Shown: positions 26,801 to 34,289 of the stretch, one piece after another
Layout of the letters: each line of letters starts with the position of its first letter
How positions within the stretch are numbered: the stretch's first letter is position 1
Assembly (NCBI GenBank): GCA_018648805.1
Contig: JABGQM010000020.1
Location: 1-64,000, forward strand
Direction: 5' to 3'
DNA length: 64,000 bases
From: Verrucomicrobiota bacterium
GTDB taxonomy: Bacteria; Verrucomicrobiota; Kiritimatiellia; UBA8416; JABMPJ01
Notes under the pieces: model-generated
The model's database searches: none
Told to the model about the DNA's origin: nothing
What the model saw: the letters and a program-made list of their open reading frames with translations, nothing else
Made by a program: the position numbers and the translations under genes

Positions 26801-29800
26801 CCTATGCCGATTTGGCCTTCCGTAAGGGCGCGCTGCCCACGGCCCGCGCCTGGTACCGCAAGGTGGCCGATGCGCGTGAATACCGTGGCTCGGACGTCCA
26901 CCTGCGCGCCGCACTGGGCTCGGTGATGATCGACCGCGTATCGCGGAACTTCGGCGCCGCACTCGAAGAACTGGACAAGTTGCTGAACATCAAGATTCCC
27001 GGTGCCCGCAGCAGGATCCACTATGCCCGCGCCGAGGTACTGATGGATCAGGAGGCCTACAAGGAGGCCCTCGAAGAAGTCGAGGCGGTGTTGCGTCGTG
27101 ACTCCGGCCACGAGGACGCCCGTATTCTGCGCGGCAGGATCGAGATTCTGATGCGGCGCCTGGTGGAAGCCACCGAGATTGAGCTCGGGCTGACGCGCGA
27201 GGACGAGGTGATGGTGCCCGGCGAGGTCCTGAAGATCAACCTGCTCGACCCGACGCTGAGCATCTCCGGGGTGGGGGCGGATATCGAGGTCGAGGTCTGG
27301 GCCAAGTCCGGCGATCGCGAACGCGTGATGCTTCACCAGGTCGGCGACAACAAGGAGAAGTTCCGCGCCGATGTACCCACCGCGCTGGCAGTGCCGATGA
27401 AGGGCGACAAGACGCTGCAGGTGCTGGGTGTCGACGAGATTCGTTTCGGCTATTCGCAGCGTTTCCGTGCCAAGATGAAAGATCTGCCGCCCGACCCGAA
27501 GACCGTCATCACGATTGCCTCGGATGCGCATCTCACCTTCTCGGCCGGTGCCTTCCCGGCGCGTAAGGGCGAACGCACGCTCGATATCGAGGAACTGGGC
27601 CTGACCACGGCGCAACGCAAGCTCGGCATGCGCACGGTGCGTCCGGGCAACCCGGTCTATCTACGCGTGATCGATGCCGATCAGAGCAAGACCGCCGGTA
27701 TCGACCAGCTTCCCGTCAGCCTTGAGACCTCCAGCGGTGACGTGATCCGGCGCCTGCTGCTCAAGGAGACCGGTCCCTACACGGGTGAGTTCGAGGGAAT
27801 TGTTCCCACCACCGGTGCGCAGGCCATGGCCTTTGCGTCCGAGATGGCGCCCGGGCGCGACCCGAACATGGCGATCAGTGCCAAGGACTACCCCGGCTGG
27901 CTGGGCAATGTCGGCGACAAGGAGAAGGCACGCACCTTTGGCGTGGACATGAACGACAACGTGCCGCTCGACACCATGACGCTGAAGTGGTTGGCGGAGG
28001 ATCAGGCCATTACGCACTTTGTCCTCCAGACCTCGCTCAACGGCCGCGACTGGGTGACCCGCGCACGCTACCCGGACGCGAAGAATATGGCACCCTGGGA
28101 TGGACGCCCGCGGGTGAGCTCGATTCCCACCTACCGTGGCGGCATCCCTGTTTCCAAGCCGAAGGGGCGCGGCCTGCCGCAGGACTGGCAGGAGAAGATG
28201 GAGCTGGGTTCGGCGCGTGCCTCGTGTGGCTATCTGGCCGCGTATGTATCGGGTCTTTCCGCAGAGAATCTCCCCATGGTGAACACGGGGCATCCGGGCT
28301 ATTCGGGGCTGCGTCAGTATCGCTCTCTCTTCTACCAATCGGAGATGGCGGTGCGGCGTCTCACGCTGAGCGGTTACCCGGCAGAGAACACGATCTTCCT
28401 CCTGGACGGGGCACCGGCCGATGAGGAATCGGATGATCCGCTCACGATCGAGCGTGAGCTCACCCCCGGTCTGCACGAGATCCAGGTGTGGCGCCATGAC
28501 GGTGCTGACACGATGGCGAAGAGTAAGCCGGTGATCAAAATCGATGGCGCCGCTGCTCCCGACAGCCTATTTGCCCCGACCAACTTCCCGGCAGGCGTGC
28601 AGGCACTGATTCCGCAATCCGCCGGCATTACCAATGTGACGGGTGGGATTGAGGTCGCCTTTGCCGCCAATACCCAGGCACGGCTGGTGCGGCTGTCGAT
28701 TCATGGATTCCAAGGCGTGGCGCCGGGCATCAAGCAGGTGACGCTGACCGGGCGTGACAGCAAGGCGTACCTGCCGGTTGAACAGGACTTCATGGCGCTG
28801 CGCGACAACAAGCAGTTGGAGGTCCTGCCGGGCGACCGGATCATGGCCCGTTACGAGGATCCGGTCTCCGCCACGCCCAAGCGTACGAAACACGCCGGAA
28901 GCCTTGGTGTAGCGTTCAACACGGCCACGATGTCGGCCTCGTTCCTCAACTACGAGACCACCACGGCCGGCCGCCGGCTGATCCTCGAGCCGATCCGCCG
29001 TTTCAACCTGGAAGATGCCGTCGCGATCGTAATTGATGACGTAGATATGGACGGCAGCTCGGAAAAGGATGTGGTGGAATTCACGGCCCTAACCAGCGCC
29101 GGACAGGAAACCAAGCTGAAGGCGGTTGAAACCGAGGCGCACAGTGGTCGATTCGTGGGGCGCATCTTCCCGGTGACGGGCAAGCCGCAACGCGCCTCCG
29201 AGCTGCAGGTGCCCGAGGGCGGCACGCTGACCCTGACCTACCGCGATATGGAGAACCTCAATCCGGGTATCCCGACGGATCGCAGCGTAACGATCGAGCA
29301 TGCCAAGTACATGACTCCGGTGATGGGAGCGTACACGACGAGCAGCGAGCTGATCCCTGTAGCCCCGTCTCGCCGAGACGGAGGCCCCGCTGTCGGCGAC
29401 AGCGGGCTACAGAAGAAGAACAGCAAACGCTCCGGCCCGGAAGTGTTTGGGCCGCGCCGGACGCTAGGCTACAGCTACGTGGATGAAGCCAAGCTCACCA
29501 CGCCACTGAAGGCCGTGATCGGCGGCAGCGTGCGCTTCGATGTGGTGGCCACGCACCTGGCGTTGGCGCAGAGCAGTGAGATCAACGCGTATGTGCAGGT
29601 GGTTGGGGGCCGCGCTCTCGGCGAGAGCGGGCCACATGTAGCCCCCTCACGCCGTGAGGGAGGCTCCCCCGATACGCCCTTCGACATCACAGCACCCGGC
29701 ACGATCAAGTTGACCGGCAAGCTTGGTGGCGGCGGCGGGGCCATACCGCGCAGCTATACCGCAGGGCAAGGGGCCGGGCCGGGGGGCAGTGGGTCCGCTC

Positions 29801-31503
29801 TGGACCAGGGCCGTTTTGCTTTCTCGGTGCCGCTTATTCTTGGTGATCGCCCCGGGCGCAGTTTTGCGACGCAAGCCGAGGAACGCTCGGGTGCCGAGGC
29901 CCCCGAGGGTCTGGTGGTGCAGGCCGGCGACACGGTGCGGATTGGTTATGCCTGGAAGGACGCCCGTCTTCGCTCCGCTTCGTCGCGGCAGGAGGGCGAG
30001 AAGGTGCAGTGGAAGACGGCGACGGCGACTGTCGGCAGCCACGCCTTCCTCGACGTCATGAACGCCAGCTATAATGAAGCGCTGGACCGGGTTTTCGTGG
30101 GTGAACGGATCTTCCTCCGCGTGCTGGCGCCGGGACTGGATCGCGGCCCGGAGCGTGACATGACGTCGGTTTCTCTGAAGGCGACCACGGGTGCCGCCGC
30201 GGTCTTCAACCTGCGCGAGACCCTGCCGCACAGCGGGCTCTTCAAGGGCGTCTTCACCGTGAACTACGCCGATGCAGAACTGCCGGCCGAGTTGCCGCCG
30301 GTTGAACTGAACGGGTTCCCCGTGCGCTACGGCGACGACGTGACGGTGAGCTATGCGGCGATGGGCGTAGATCCGGAGCAATCCGTTACGGTGGCGATCA
30401 ATAGGGGCGCCGACGGCCTGGTTGAGCCGTTCAGCAAGCGCTTTACCGGCGACGAGATGGCGGTACGGACCAGCTTTACACTGTCCGAGTGTTTCTTCGA
30501 GTTGGCCAAGAAGCATCGCAAGATGGACCAGGAAAGCCTGGCCCGCCGCGAGATGGCCCATGCCAAGAAGTTGTTGCAGGAAGCCATTGCCACGCATCGT
30601 GACGATGACTTGCGGGCCCAGGCGGAGTACCTGCTGGGCAACCTGGCACAGGAGTACTCGGACCTGTCGAAGAATGACGAAGCCAAGCTGCCCGGCTACC
30701 AGGAGGCACTGGCGCGCTTCGTCAAGATTCCGGTCGATTATCCCGAGACCGAGTACGCCCACAAGGCGCAATTCAAGACCGGACTGGTCTACGAGAAGAT
30801 GGGCGAGGGCGAGATCGCCGTTGAAGAGTATGTCAAGCTGGCGTATAAGTATCCTGACTCTGAGCATATCCCCGAGGTCATGGCGCGACTGGGTAAGTAC
30901 TTCCAGGCCGCCGGCCAGGTTTTCAAGGTCAAGGCCGACGCACTTCGCGAAGAAGAGGATGTGGAGTCACAGGCTAAGGTGCTGCGCTTCGACGAGCTGT
31001 CCTATCCAGAGTTCGTCAAGGCGGCGATCATCTACGGCAAGTTGCAGGAGCGGTTCCCGGACCATAAGCTCGCCGGGCTGGCGGGGCTGGCGTCGTCGCA
31101 GAACTACATGCGCGCGCACCAGTATGAGACGGCGATTGACGGGTTCAAGATCGTTGTGGATAACGAGGAGTACGACGACACGAATATTAGGGCGCAGGCC
31201 CTGTTCTTCAGCGGCTGGAGTTACGAACTGATGGCCGCGTCCTTTCTCGCTGGCAATTACAAGGGCATCGGCAACGCGAGGCAAGAAGCGTACGAAACGT
31301 ATCGCCGTGTGACATTCGATTTCCCGGACAGCAAGTGGGCCAAGAAGGCGCGTGGCCGTCTGTCGGATGCAGCGTTTGCGAAGATCATTGAAGTCGAAGA
31401 ACAGAAGCGGGAGAAGATGCTCGAGGCCATCGAGTACGAGAAGATCAAGCGGGCCCAGGACAAGGGGCAGAAGAAGTTGATGGACAGGCTGCTGAAGAGG
31501 TGA
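23842..31503 (+). CDS. Giant exported TPR/beta-sandwich protein 2
   Basis: 2553 aa, paralogue of giant protein 1 across its length. GGAG lies about eight bases before the ATG at 23842, which overlaps the previous stop (ATGA). The n-region and hydrophobic core of the signal peptide (KVERLGRKIRYGG, LSTLSIYLIYLLNLL) come from class B repeat copy 4, with cleavage likely near ATLA/TP. N-terminal helical repeats cover about 45-1120. Beta modules start near 1126, 1268, 1725 and 2086 with the DxD...ET..SG.F.G pattern. A PA14-like segment lies near 1490-1560. C-terminal TPRs cover about 2210-2480, then a lysine-rich coiled tail (EEQKREKMLEAIEYEKIKRA). In-frame class A palindromes lie at 29358-29411 and 29608-29668. 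It is likely periplasmic or surface-exposed; its function is unknown. Confidence 0.8.
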   Translation: MSMEMKKTDKVERLGRKIRYGGLSTLSIYLIYLLNLLPATLATPLDDKIAAFKDADTQTEAAVADLLKVGLSEQRSAEALVAVRPWLTDNTPRSQAALFYAGRTMHYSGNWSDAVIFYRKLLKSKSVDAKLAGVVVPATYRLMINDMRDSESAYLFMREDGSRLRAYGRAKQFDRWFLREAVRRSDVRALADRLAAIHRNASENPADYAEFMQKLYAQLETFAKRDEDTVAALDDLARVATREPGFKARWDWINAVSTYLPEAGDLTHHRKPIPEELLAEPMKAARALIAKDPLGGASLVVKGWSQWNHGDTPTFFRFAHAHRDLKAEPFVKALARLQPADAKKLLAKGAKCPRGRWVSVAGFISPKMALSVVPRFPTIFNAIDAPAVSLWDAKMTVTEAKALAPHIARNPHGEAALVRAYAVAGTNLCSKVLPAVAKSESWRFSGDHRTSAARRMVDTVWNAGLDRTGVDHAKMVKQYEAEFSKRNAQLVKQVAKEADSKSRMAAFNKLYGELRGTPSTPGALGLWHAVLTQAPYADKAQMLKKLTADYVSAEAAAARPVPAGQSNAALLVRRDLQTHLLRQALGKVDFGNPYAKISLGPHFAGGWDRWGHQHVRKDASELGAYLETVVRKQMEAGTLSESIFSMWLHCVEPKKAESVAFMKALVKSPAYLKMDKAFHKQASHSLLFGALALTEKSATDPHVVSRELLELPEAATPEQVAAALKAVMTRVSKATEPVQVIGLHKVAALPKIEGDTRKLALMLFDGLSPLGNYPSRQGYEQLARRLVKEAQEAGKWGDLVPYASSLWRCAASPDDNRSDHNNHHVQIALIAFAEAALEAESFATALSVGRCGLASGVPINQRRGRLNAVAGKAAVALGVVEIPVDETDPAYAIFKSNSDFIQGNLDSAWKLYLANDALLMPKPRDEEVETKPLLRRVSVEYGFWLLKRNIAEGRTDEAEALVKELTIWSRQEEGLLSIEQQAELKIAYADLAFRKGALPTARAWYRKVADAREYRGSDVHLRAALGSVMIDRVSRNFGAALEELDKLLNIKIPGARSRIHYARAEVLMDQEAYKEALEEVEAVLRRDSGHEDARILRGRIEILMRRLVEATEIELGLTREDEVMVPGEVLKINLLDPTLSISGVGADIEVEVWAKSGDRERVMLHQVGDNKEKFRADVPTALAVPMKGDKTLQVLGVDEIRFGYSQRFRAKMKDLPPDPKTVITIASDAHLTFSAGAFPARKGERTLDIEELGLTTAQRKLGMRTVRPGNPVYLRVIDADQSKTAGIDQLPVSLETSSGDVIRRLLLKETGPYTGEFEGIVPTTGAQAMAFASEMAPGRDPNMAISAKDYPGWLGNVGDKEKARTFGVDMNDNVPLDTMTLKWLAEDQAITHFVLQTSLNGRDWVTRARYPDAKNMAPWDGRPRVSSIPTYRGGIPVSKPKGRGLPQDWQEKMELGSARASCGYLAAYVSGLSAENLPMVNTGHPGYSGLRQYRSLFYQSEMAVRRLTLSGYPAENTIFLLDGAPADEESDDPLTIERELTPGLHEIQVWRHDGADTMAKSKPVIKIDGAAAPDSLFAPTNFPAGVQALIPQSAGITNVTGGIEVAFAANTQARLVRLSIHGFQGVAPGIKQVTLTGRDSKAYLPVEQDFMALRDNKQLEVLPGDRIMARYEDPVSATPKRTKHAGSLGVAFNTATMSASFLNYETTTAGRRLILEPIRRFNLEDAVAIVIDDVDMDGSSEKDVVEFTALTSAGQETKLKAVETEAHSGRFVGRIFPVTGKPQRASELQVPEGGTLTLTYRDMENLNPGIPTDRSVTIEHAKYMTPVMGAYTTSSELIPVAPSRRDGGPAVGDSGLQKKNSKRSGPEVFGPRRTLGYSYVDEAKLTTPLKAVIGGSVRFDVVATHLALAQSSEINAYVQVVGGRALGESGPHVAPSRREGGSPDTPFDITAPGTIKLTGKLGGGGGAIPRSYTAGQGAGPGGSGSALDQGRFAFSVPLILGDRPGRSFATQAEERSGAEAPEGLVVQAGDTVRIGYAWKDARLRSASSRQEGEKVQWKTATATVGSHAFLDVMNASYNEALDRVFVGERIFLRVLAPGLDRGPERDMTSVSLKATTGAAAVFNLRETLPHSGLFKGVFTVNYADAELPAELPPVELNGFPVRYGDDVTVSYAAMGVDPEQSVTVAINRGADGLVEPFSKRFTGDEMAVRTSFTLSECFFELAKKHRKMDQESLARREMAHAKKLLQEAIATHRDDDLRAQAEYLLGNLAQEYSDLSKNDEAKLPGYQEALARFVKIPVDYPETEYAHKAQFKTGLVYEKMGEGEIAVEEYVKLAYKYPDSEHIPEVMARLGKYFQAAGQVFKVKADALREEEDVESQAKVLRFDELSYPEFVKAAIIYGKLQERFPDHKLAGLAGLASSQNYMRAHQYETAIDGFKIVVDNEEYDDTNIRAQALFFSGWSYELMAASFLAGNYKGIGNARQEAYETYRRVTFDFPDSKWAKKARGRLSDAAFAKIIEVEEQKREKMLEAIEYEKIKRAQDKGQKKLMDRLLKR
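23866..23949 (+). repeat. Class B repeat, copy 4 (encodes signal peptide)
   Basis: Identical to copy 2 over all 84 bases. It is read in the only forward frame of the repeat that has no stop codon; the other two frames meet TAG within the first 25 bases. Confidence 0.93.
29358..29411 (+). repeat. Class A palindromic element inside giant gene 2
   Basis: Arms in the opposite order to the intergenic copies: TGTAGCCCCGTCTCGCCGAG with ACGGAGGC, then CCCCGCTGTCGGCGACAGCG with GGCTACA. It encodes VAPSRRDGGPAVGDSGLQ in a linker that does not align with giant protein 1. Confidence 0.85.
29608..29668 (+). repeat. Class A palindromic element inside giant gene 2
   Basis: GGCCGCGCTCTCGGCGAGAG plus CGGGCCACA, then TGTAGCCCCCTCACGCCGTG plus AGGGAGGCTCC. 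The right half is identical to the element at 21136-21194, while the left stem differs and still pairs (CTCTC/GAGAG). Confidence 0.85.
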
Positions 31504-31519
31504 CCAGGCGGCGAGAGAG

Positions 31520-31564
31520 ATCGATTGCTGCCGATAGCTATCGGTAGCCATCGACAGCAATCGA
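31520..31564. repeat. CGACAGC decamer repeat, island 1 (class C)
   Basis: Ten-base units ATCGATTGCT, GCCGATAGCT, ATCGGTAGCC, ATCGACAGCA. The units are partly self-complementary. It sits in the gap between giant gene 2 and the 118-aa gene. Confidence 0.85.
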
Positions 31565-31577
31565 AAAGAAGAGGGCC

Positions 31578-31934
31578 ATGAACCAGCTCGAACGACAACT
31601 TTTGCAGGAGACGACCGGCGGGGTCGAGCCGCAGCTGGCCGTGCGCAGCCGCACCCGCATTGATACGGGGCGCTGGTGGTGGCCGACGCGTGCGTGGGTG
31701 TGTGTGATGGCGGATGAGCTGGTGGTGCTGGGCGTGTCGCGGCGGCGCTATGTGGCACGCGCGCCTCTTGTCGAGTGTGCGGCCACGCACTATTGTCATA
31801 CGACGGGCGAGCTGGTGATCGGGCCCTGCGAGGAATTGGAGTTTAGTCGCTTGCGCGTGAGTCCGCGTGAGGCGTTGGAGCTGATGAAAGCGATGAAGTT
31901 GAAAGAGCCGGAAGAGATTAAGAAGAAAGATTAG
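31578..31934 (+). CDS. Small conserved-looking protein of unknown function
   Basis: 118 aa, no signal peptide or membrane segment. GAAGAGGG precedes the ATG. It has a WWWPTRAWVCVMADELVVLG core, suggesting a small beta-rich fold. The sequence alone shows no catalytic motif. Its position between giant gene 2 and exbB in an otherwise coherent operon suggests a cytoplasmic accessory role (inference). The last residues (EEIKKKD) and the stop codon are supplied by class B repeat copy 5, so the C-terminus has been redefined by the repeat. Confidence 0.6.
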   Translation: MNQLERQLLQETTGGVEPQLAVRSRTRIDTGRWWWPTRAWVCVMADELVVLGVSRRRYVARAPLVECAATHYCHTTGELVIGPCEELEFSRLRVSPREALELMKAMKLKEPEEIKKKD

Positions 31935-31997
31935 GTAGAAAGATTAAGTATGGGCGGTTCTCTACCTTGTCTATCTACTTAATCTATCTACTTTGTC
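31916..31997. repeat. Class B repeat, copy 5
   Basis: GATTAAGAAGAAAGATTAGG, spacer TATGGGCGGTTCT, then CTATCTACTTAATCTATCTA. It overlaps the 3' end of the 118-aa gene, supplying its TAG stop at 31932-31934, and ends about 50 bases before exbB. Confidence 0.88.
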
Positions 31998-32048
31998 GTT
32001 TGTTGATGTTGGAATTGTAACTGAGCACAGACAACAGGAGGAACCACA

Positions 32049-32693
32049 ATGTTAGAGCAGCTTCTCAAGGGCGGATTCATGATGATCCCGCTGATGGTGT
32101 GTAGTCTGGTGAGCCTGGCGGTGGTGTATGACCGCTGGATGGCATTTCGCGCCAACAAGCAGATCGACACGCTGTCGCTGCGGGCCAAGGTCCTGGCGAG
32201 TCTGCGTGCGGGCAACATTGATGCCGCGATCGACGAATGTGCGGCGGCTGGCGGCCCGGTTGCTTCGGTGCTCCTCGCGGGACTGCGTTCCTATAAGCAC
32301 CTGCACGGCAAGAACGAGAGTTCTGAGACCATGCGCCTGGTCGTTGGCCAGGTCATGGAAGACTACAGCGCCCAGGCCATGAGTACGGTCAACAAGCGTC
32401 TCGACGTGTTGACCACGGTAGGAACGGCCGCGCCGTTGCTGGGGATGACCGGTACGGTGACCGGTATGATCGTGTCGTTCGCCGGTCTGGCTGCCAAGGG
32501 GAGCATGGCTGGGGGCGGTGGTGCGGTGGCTGACGGTATCGCCGAAGCGTTGGTGACGACCGCGGCCGGCCTGATTATCGCCCTGACCGCCGTGATCCCG
32601 CAGAGCGTGTTCAATCGCTGGAGCGACGAGATCGAGCTCGAGATCGAAGAGAGCACAGCGGACTTCGTGGAGTTTATCTTAACTCACCATTAG
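32049..32693 (+). CDS. exbB: MotA/TolQ/ExbB proton channel family protein
   Basis: 214 aa inner-membrane protein with a strong ribosome-binding site (AGGAGGA) seven bases upstream. It has the ExbB/TolQ layout: N-terminal membrane segment (about 8-27, FMMIPLMVCSLVSLAVV), cytoplasmic helical part, then two membrane helices. The second carries the family core (LTTVGTAAPLLGMTGTVTGM, residues 118-137) and the third AEALVTTAAGLIIALTAVIP. ExbB pentamers conduct protons around an ExbD dimer and drive TonB- or TolA-like partners. The immediate partners are the two ExbD genes downstream. The family includes TolQ and MotA, so the symbol is by similarity. Confidence 0.93.
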   Translation: MLEQLLKGGFMMIPLMVCSLVSLAVVYDRWMAFRANKQIDTLSLRAKVLASLRAGNIDAAIDECAAAGGPVASVLLAGLRSYKHLHGKNESSETMRLVVGQVMEDYSAQAMSTVNKRLDVLTTVGTAAPLLGMTGTVTGMIVSFAGLAAKGSMAGGGGAVADGIAEALVTTAAGLIIALTAVIPQSVFNRWSDEIELEIEESTADFVEFILTHH

Positions 32694-32703
32694 GGGCCCT
32701 TTC

Positions 32704-32747
32704 TCGACAGCAATCGATTGCTGTCGGCAGCTATCGACAGCAAACGA
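32704..32747. repeat. CGACAGC decamer repeat, island 2 (class C)
   Basis: Units CGACAGCAAT, CGATTGCTGT, CGGCAGCTAT, CGACAGCAAA. It lies between exbB and the first exbD gene. A spurious upstream extension of exbD begins in this repeat. Confidence 0.85.
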
Positions 32748-32765
32748 GTTTTGCGGAAACCAACC

Positions 32766-33182
32766 ATGCGCAAGAAGTACAGCAAAGAAAAGAAGCACCG
32801 CGACGGCGAGATTCCCGTGGGGTCTTTCTCTGATATCGCCTTCCTGCTGATCATCTACTTCCTGGTCGCGACCTCGTTGGTGAAGCTCAAGGGCATTACG
32901 GCCGACCTGCCTACGGGCGAGAAGGCGACGCAGCAGCAGTCGAGCAAGACGCCGATCGTGAACCTGCGCGGCGGACAGACGTTCTTCAACGACAAGCCGG
33001 TCACCACGGCGGAGCTTGAGGCGCGCCTGCAGGTGCTGAATCTCGCGGAGGCCGACGGCAACGCCAAGGTCATCATGCTGGAGTCGACCCGTGATACGCC
33101 CTACCAGTCCTACTACCAGGCCATGGCGGTGATCAGCGAGCAGGGCGGGGTTATTGCGATTGTGGACGAGGGGGACAAATAA
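32766..33182 (+). CDS. exbD: ExbD/TolR family protein 1
   Basis: 138 aa from the ATG at 32766; the longer frame from 32718 would translate the decamer repeat and is rejected. It has a short basic cytoplasmic N-terminus (MRKKYSKEKKHRDG) and one membrane helix FSDIAFLLIIYFLVATSL. D23 is in the position of the essential proton-carrying aspartate of ExbD/TolR. A periplasmic alpha/beta domain of about 95 residues follows, with VNLRGGQTFFNDKPVT. It pairs with exbB upstream, and its stop overlaps the ATG of a second ExbD gene (TAATG). Confidence 0.92.
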   Translation: MRKKYSKEKKHRDGEIPVGSFSDIAFLLIIYFLVATSLVKLKGITADLPTGEKATQQQSSKTPIVNLRGGQTFFNDKPVTTAELEARLQVLNLAEADGNAKVIMLESTRDTPYQSYYQAMAVISEQGGVIAIVDEGDK

Positions 33183-33607
33183 TGGCACGACGCTCGAACA
33201 GAAAGAGACGTAAACCTGTCCCCGTCCCGGTGGCCAGCATGGGTGATATTGCGTTCCTGCTGATCATCTTTTTCCTGGTGTGCAGTGAGGTCGCAAAAGA
33301 CAAGACCAACCTGGAGGTGACGCTGCCGCTCTCCGAGTATGTCGAGAAACAGGAAGCCAGCGTGGCCGCGCGCGTCGCTGTGGATGAGGCGGGGCAGATC
33401 TTTCTGGATGGCGAAGCGGTGGGCAGCCCCAAAGACGTGGAGTGGGGGGTGCGTGCGATGCTGGCCAGCACCGTGGCCGATGACCAGCGCCACGTGCAGT
33501 TCAAATGCGACGCGAAGTTGCCCAAGGATACTTTCGAGCCCGTGCTGAAGGCGATTGCCGAGGCCGGTGGGATTATTGATGCAGTTGGAGAGAAGCAGGA
33601 AGAGTAA
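33182..33607 (+). CDS. exbD: ExbD/TolR family protein 2
   Basis: 141 aa, translationally coupled to the first ExbD by a one-base overlap. Basic N-terminus (MARRSNRKRRKP), membrane helix with MGDIAFLLIIFFLVCSE and the conserved D22, then a periplasmic domain (VAVDEAGQIFLDGEAVGSPK). Two different ExbD subunits beside one ExbB suggest a heteromeric rotor/stator pair, as known for some PVC and Bacteroidota systems (inference). It is followed by a class A palindrome. Confidence 0.92.
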   Translation: MARRSNRKRRKPVPVPVASMGDIAFLLIIFFLVCSEVAKDKTNLEVTLPLSEYVEKQEASVAARVAVDEAGQIFLDGEAVGSPKDVEWGVRAMLASTVADDQRHVQFKCDAKLPKDTFEPVLKAIAEAGGIIDAVGEKQEE

Positions 33608-33615
33608 CCGGGCGT

Positions 33616-33692
33616 CCGGCCTCGCGCTCGGCGAGCGCGGGCTACAGGGATGCACGTTGTTTGTAGCCCGCTCTCGCCGAGAGCGAGGCCGG
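33616..33692. repeat. Variable-stem palindromic element (class A), full copy
   Basis: Nearly identical to 274-347, including the spacer CAGGGATGC. The only differences are in the central spacer and at the flanks. It lies between exbD 2 and the anchor-protein gene. Confidence 0.88.
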
Positions 33693-33747
33693 GTCGCACT
33701 CACCAGTGGGTGTAATTGAAGTTTAGTGGTTAATGGGAGGTGGAATG

Positions 33748-34206
33748 ATGAAAGAAGAAGCAACCCCGGATTCACTCATGGAGCAGTTCAAGGGCAGGGG
33801 CCTCAAGCCGATCGTGATGTTTACGCTGATCGTGCATGTGGTTGTGATTCTCGGCTCAAGTGTTCCGTTTTTTGTCAAAAAGGCATTCGCCCGCGGCAAT
33901 TCAAAGCGCACCGAAACGGAGCGCATCGAGAATGCCGTTGAGGATGCCACAGCGGCACTGCGCAAGATTGCCAAGAAGCACGGGCTGAACCCACAGGATA
34001 TCAGTGACCAGTTCAGCGGAAAATCACGGCCCGGCAAGGCACCCGCAGCGGATCCCGCGGCGTCAGCGGACGAGCCGACCGGAACCGAGGATGCCGCCGC
34101 CGCACCTGACACCCGCGAGAAGTCAGCCTACGAGACCAACCTGGAAGCAAAAGCCGAAGGCCCCAAGGTTCCAGACTTCGAAGACGACAAGGACGATATT
34201 TTCTAA
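33748..34206 (+). CDS. Single-pass membrane anchor protein of the ExbB/ExbD operon
   Basis: 152 aa from the ATG at 33748, seven bases after GGAGG (33736-33740); an ATG at 33745 is close behind. One membrane helix near residues 22-42 (MFTLIVHVVVILGSSVPFF) follows a short cytoplasmic segment. The rest is hydrophilic, rich in A, E, D, K and P, and ends KVPDFEDDKDDIF. This resembles the membrane-anchor half of TonB-type energy transducers but lacks a C-terminal TonB domain. I infer a partner of the ExbB/ExbD motor. No known family is recognised. Confidence 0.6.
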   Translation: MKEEATPDSLMEQFKGRGLKPIVMFTLIVHVVVILGSSVPFFVKKAFARGNSKRTETERIENAVEDATAALRKIAKKHGLNPQDISDQFSGKSRPGKAPAADPAASADEPTGTEDAAAAPDTREKSAYETNLEAKAEGPKVPDFEDDKDDIF

Positions 34207-34207
34207 C

Positions 34208-34254
34208 GATCGACAGCAACCGACAGCACCCGACAGCACCCGACAGCAATCGAT
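34208..34254. repeat. CGACAGC decamer repeat, island 3 (class C)
   Basis: Four near-perfect ten-base units (CGACAGCAAC, CGACAGCACC twice, CGACAGCAAT). It begins directly after the stop codon of the anchor gene. Confidence 0.87.
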
Positions 34255-34289
34255 CCCAAAGAGACCCCGACGAGAGAACACAAGCAGCC

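Noticed and set aside
29961..29995. Possible further palindromic insert in giant gene 2 (encoding RLRSASSRQEG)
   Set aside because: The paralogue lacks these residues, but the DNA does not form a clear class A stem, so it is not listed as an element.
33748..34206. TonB
   Set aside because: Only the membrane anchor and hydrophilic stretch are present; there is no TonB C-terminal domain.
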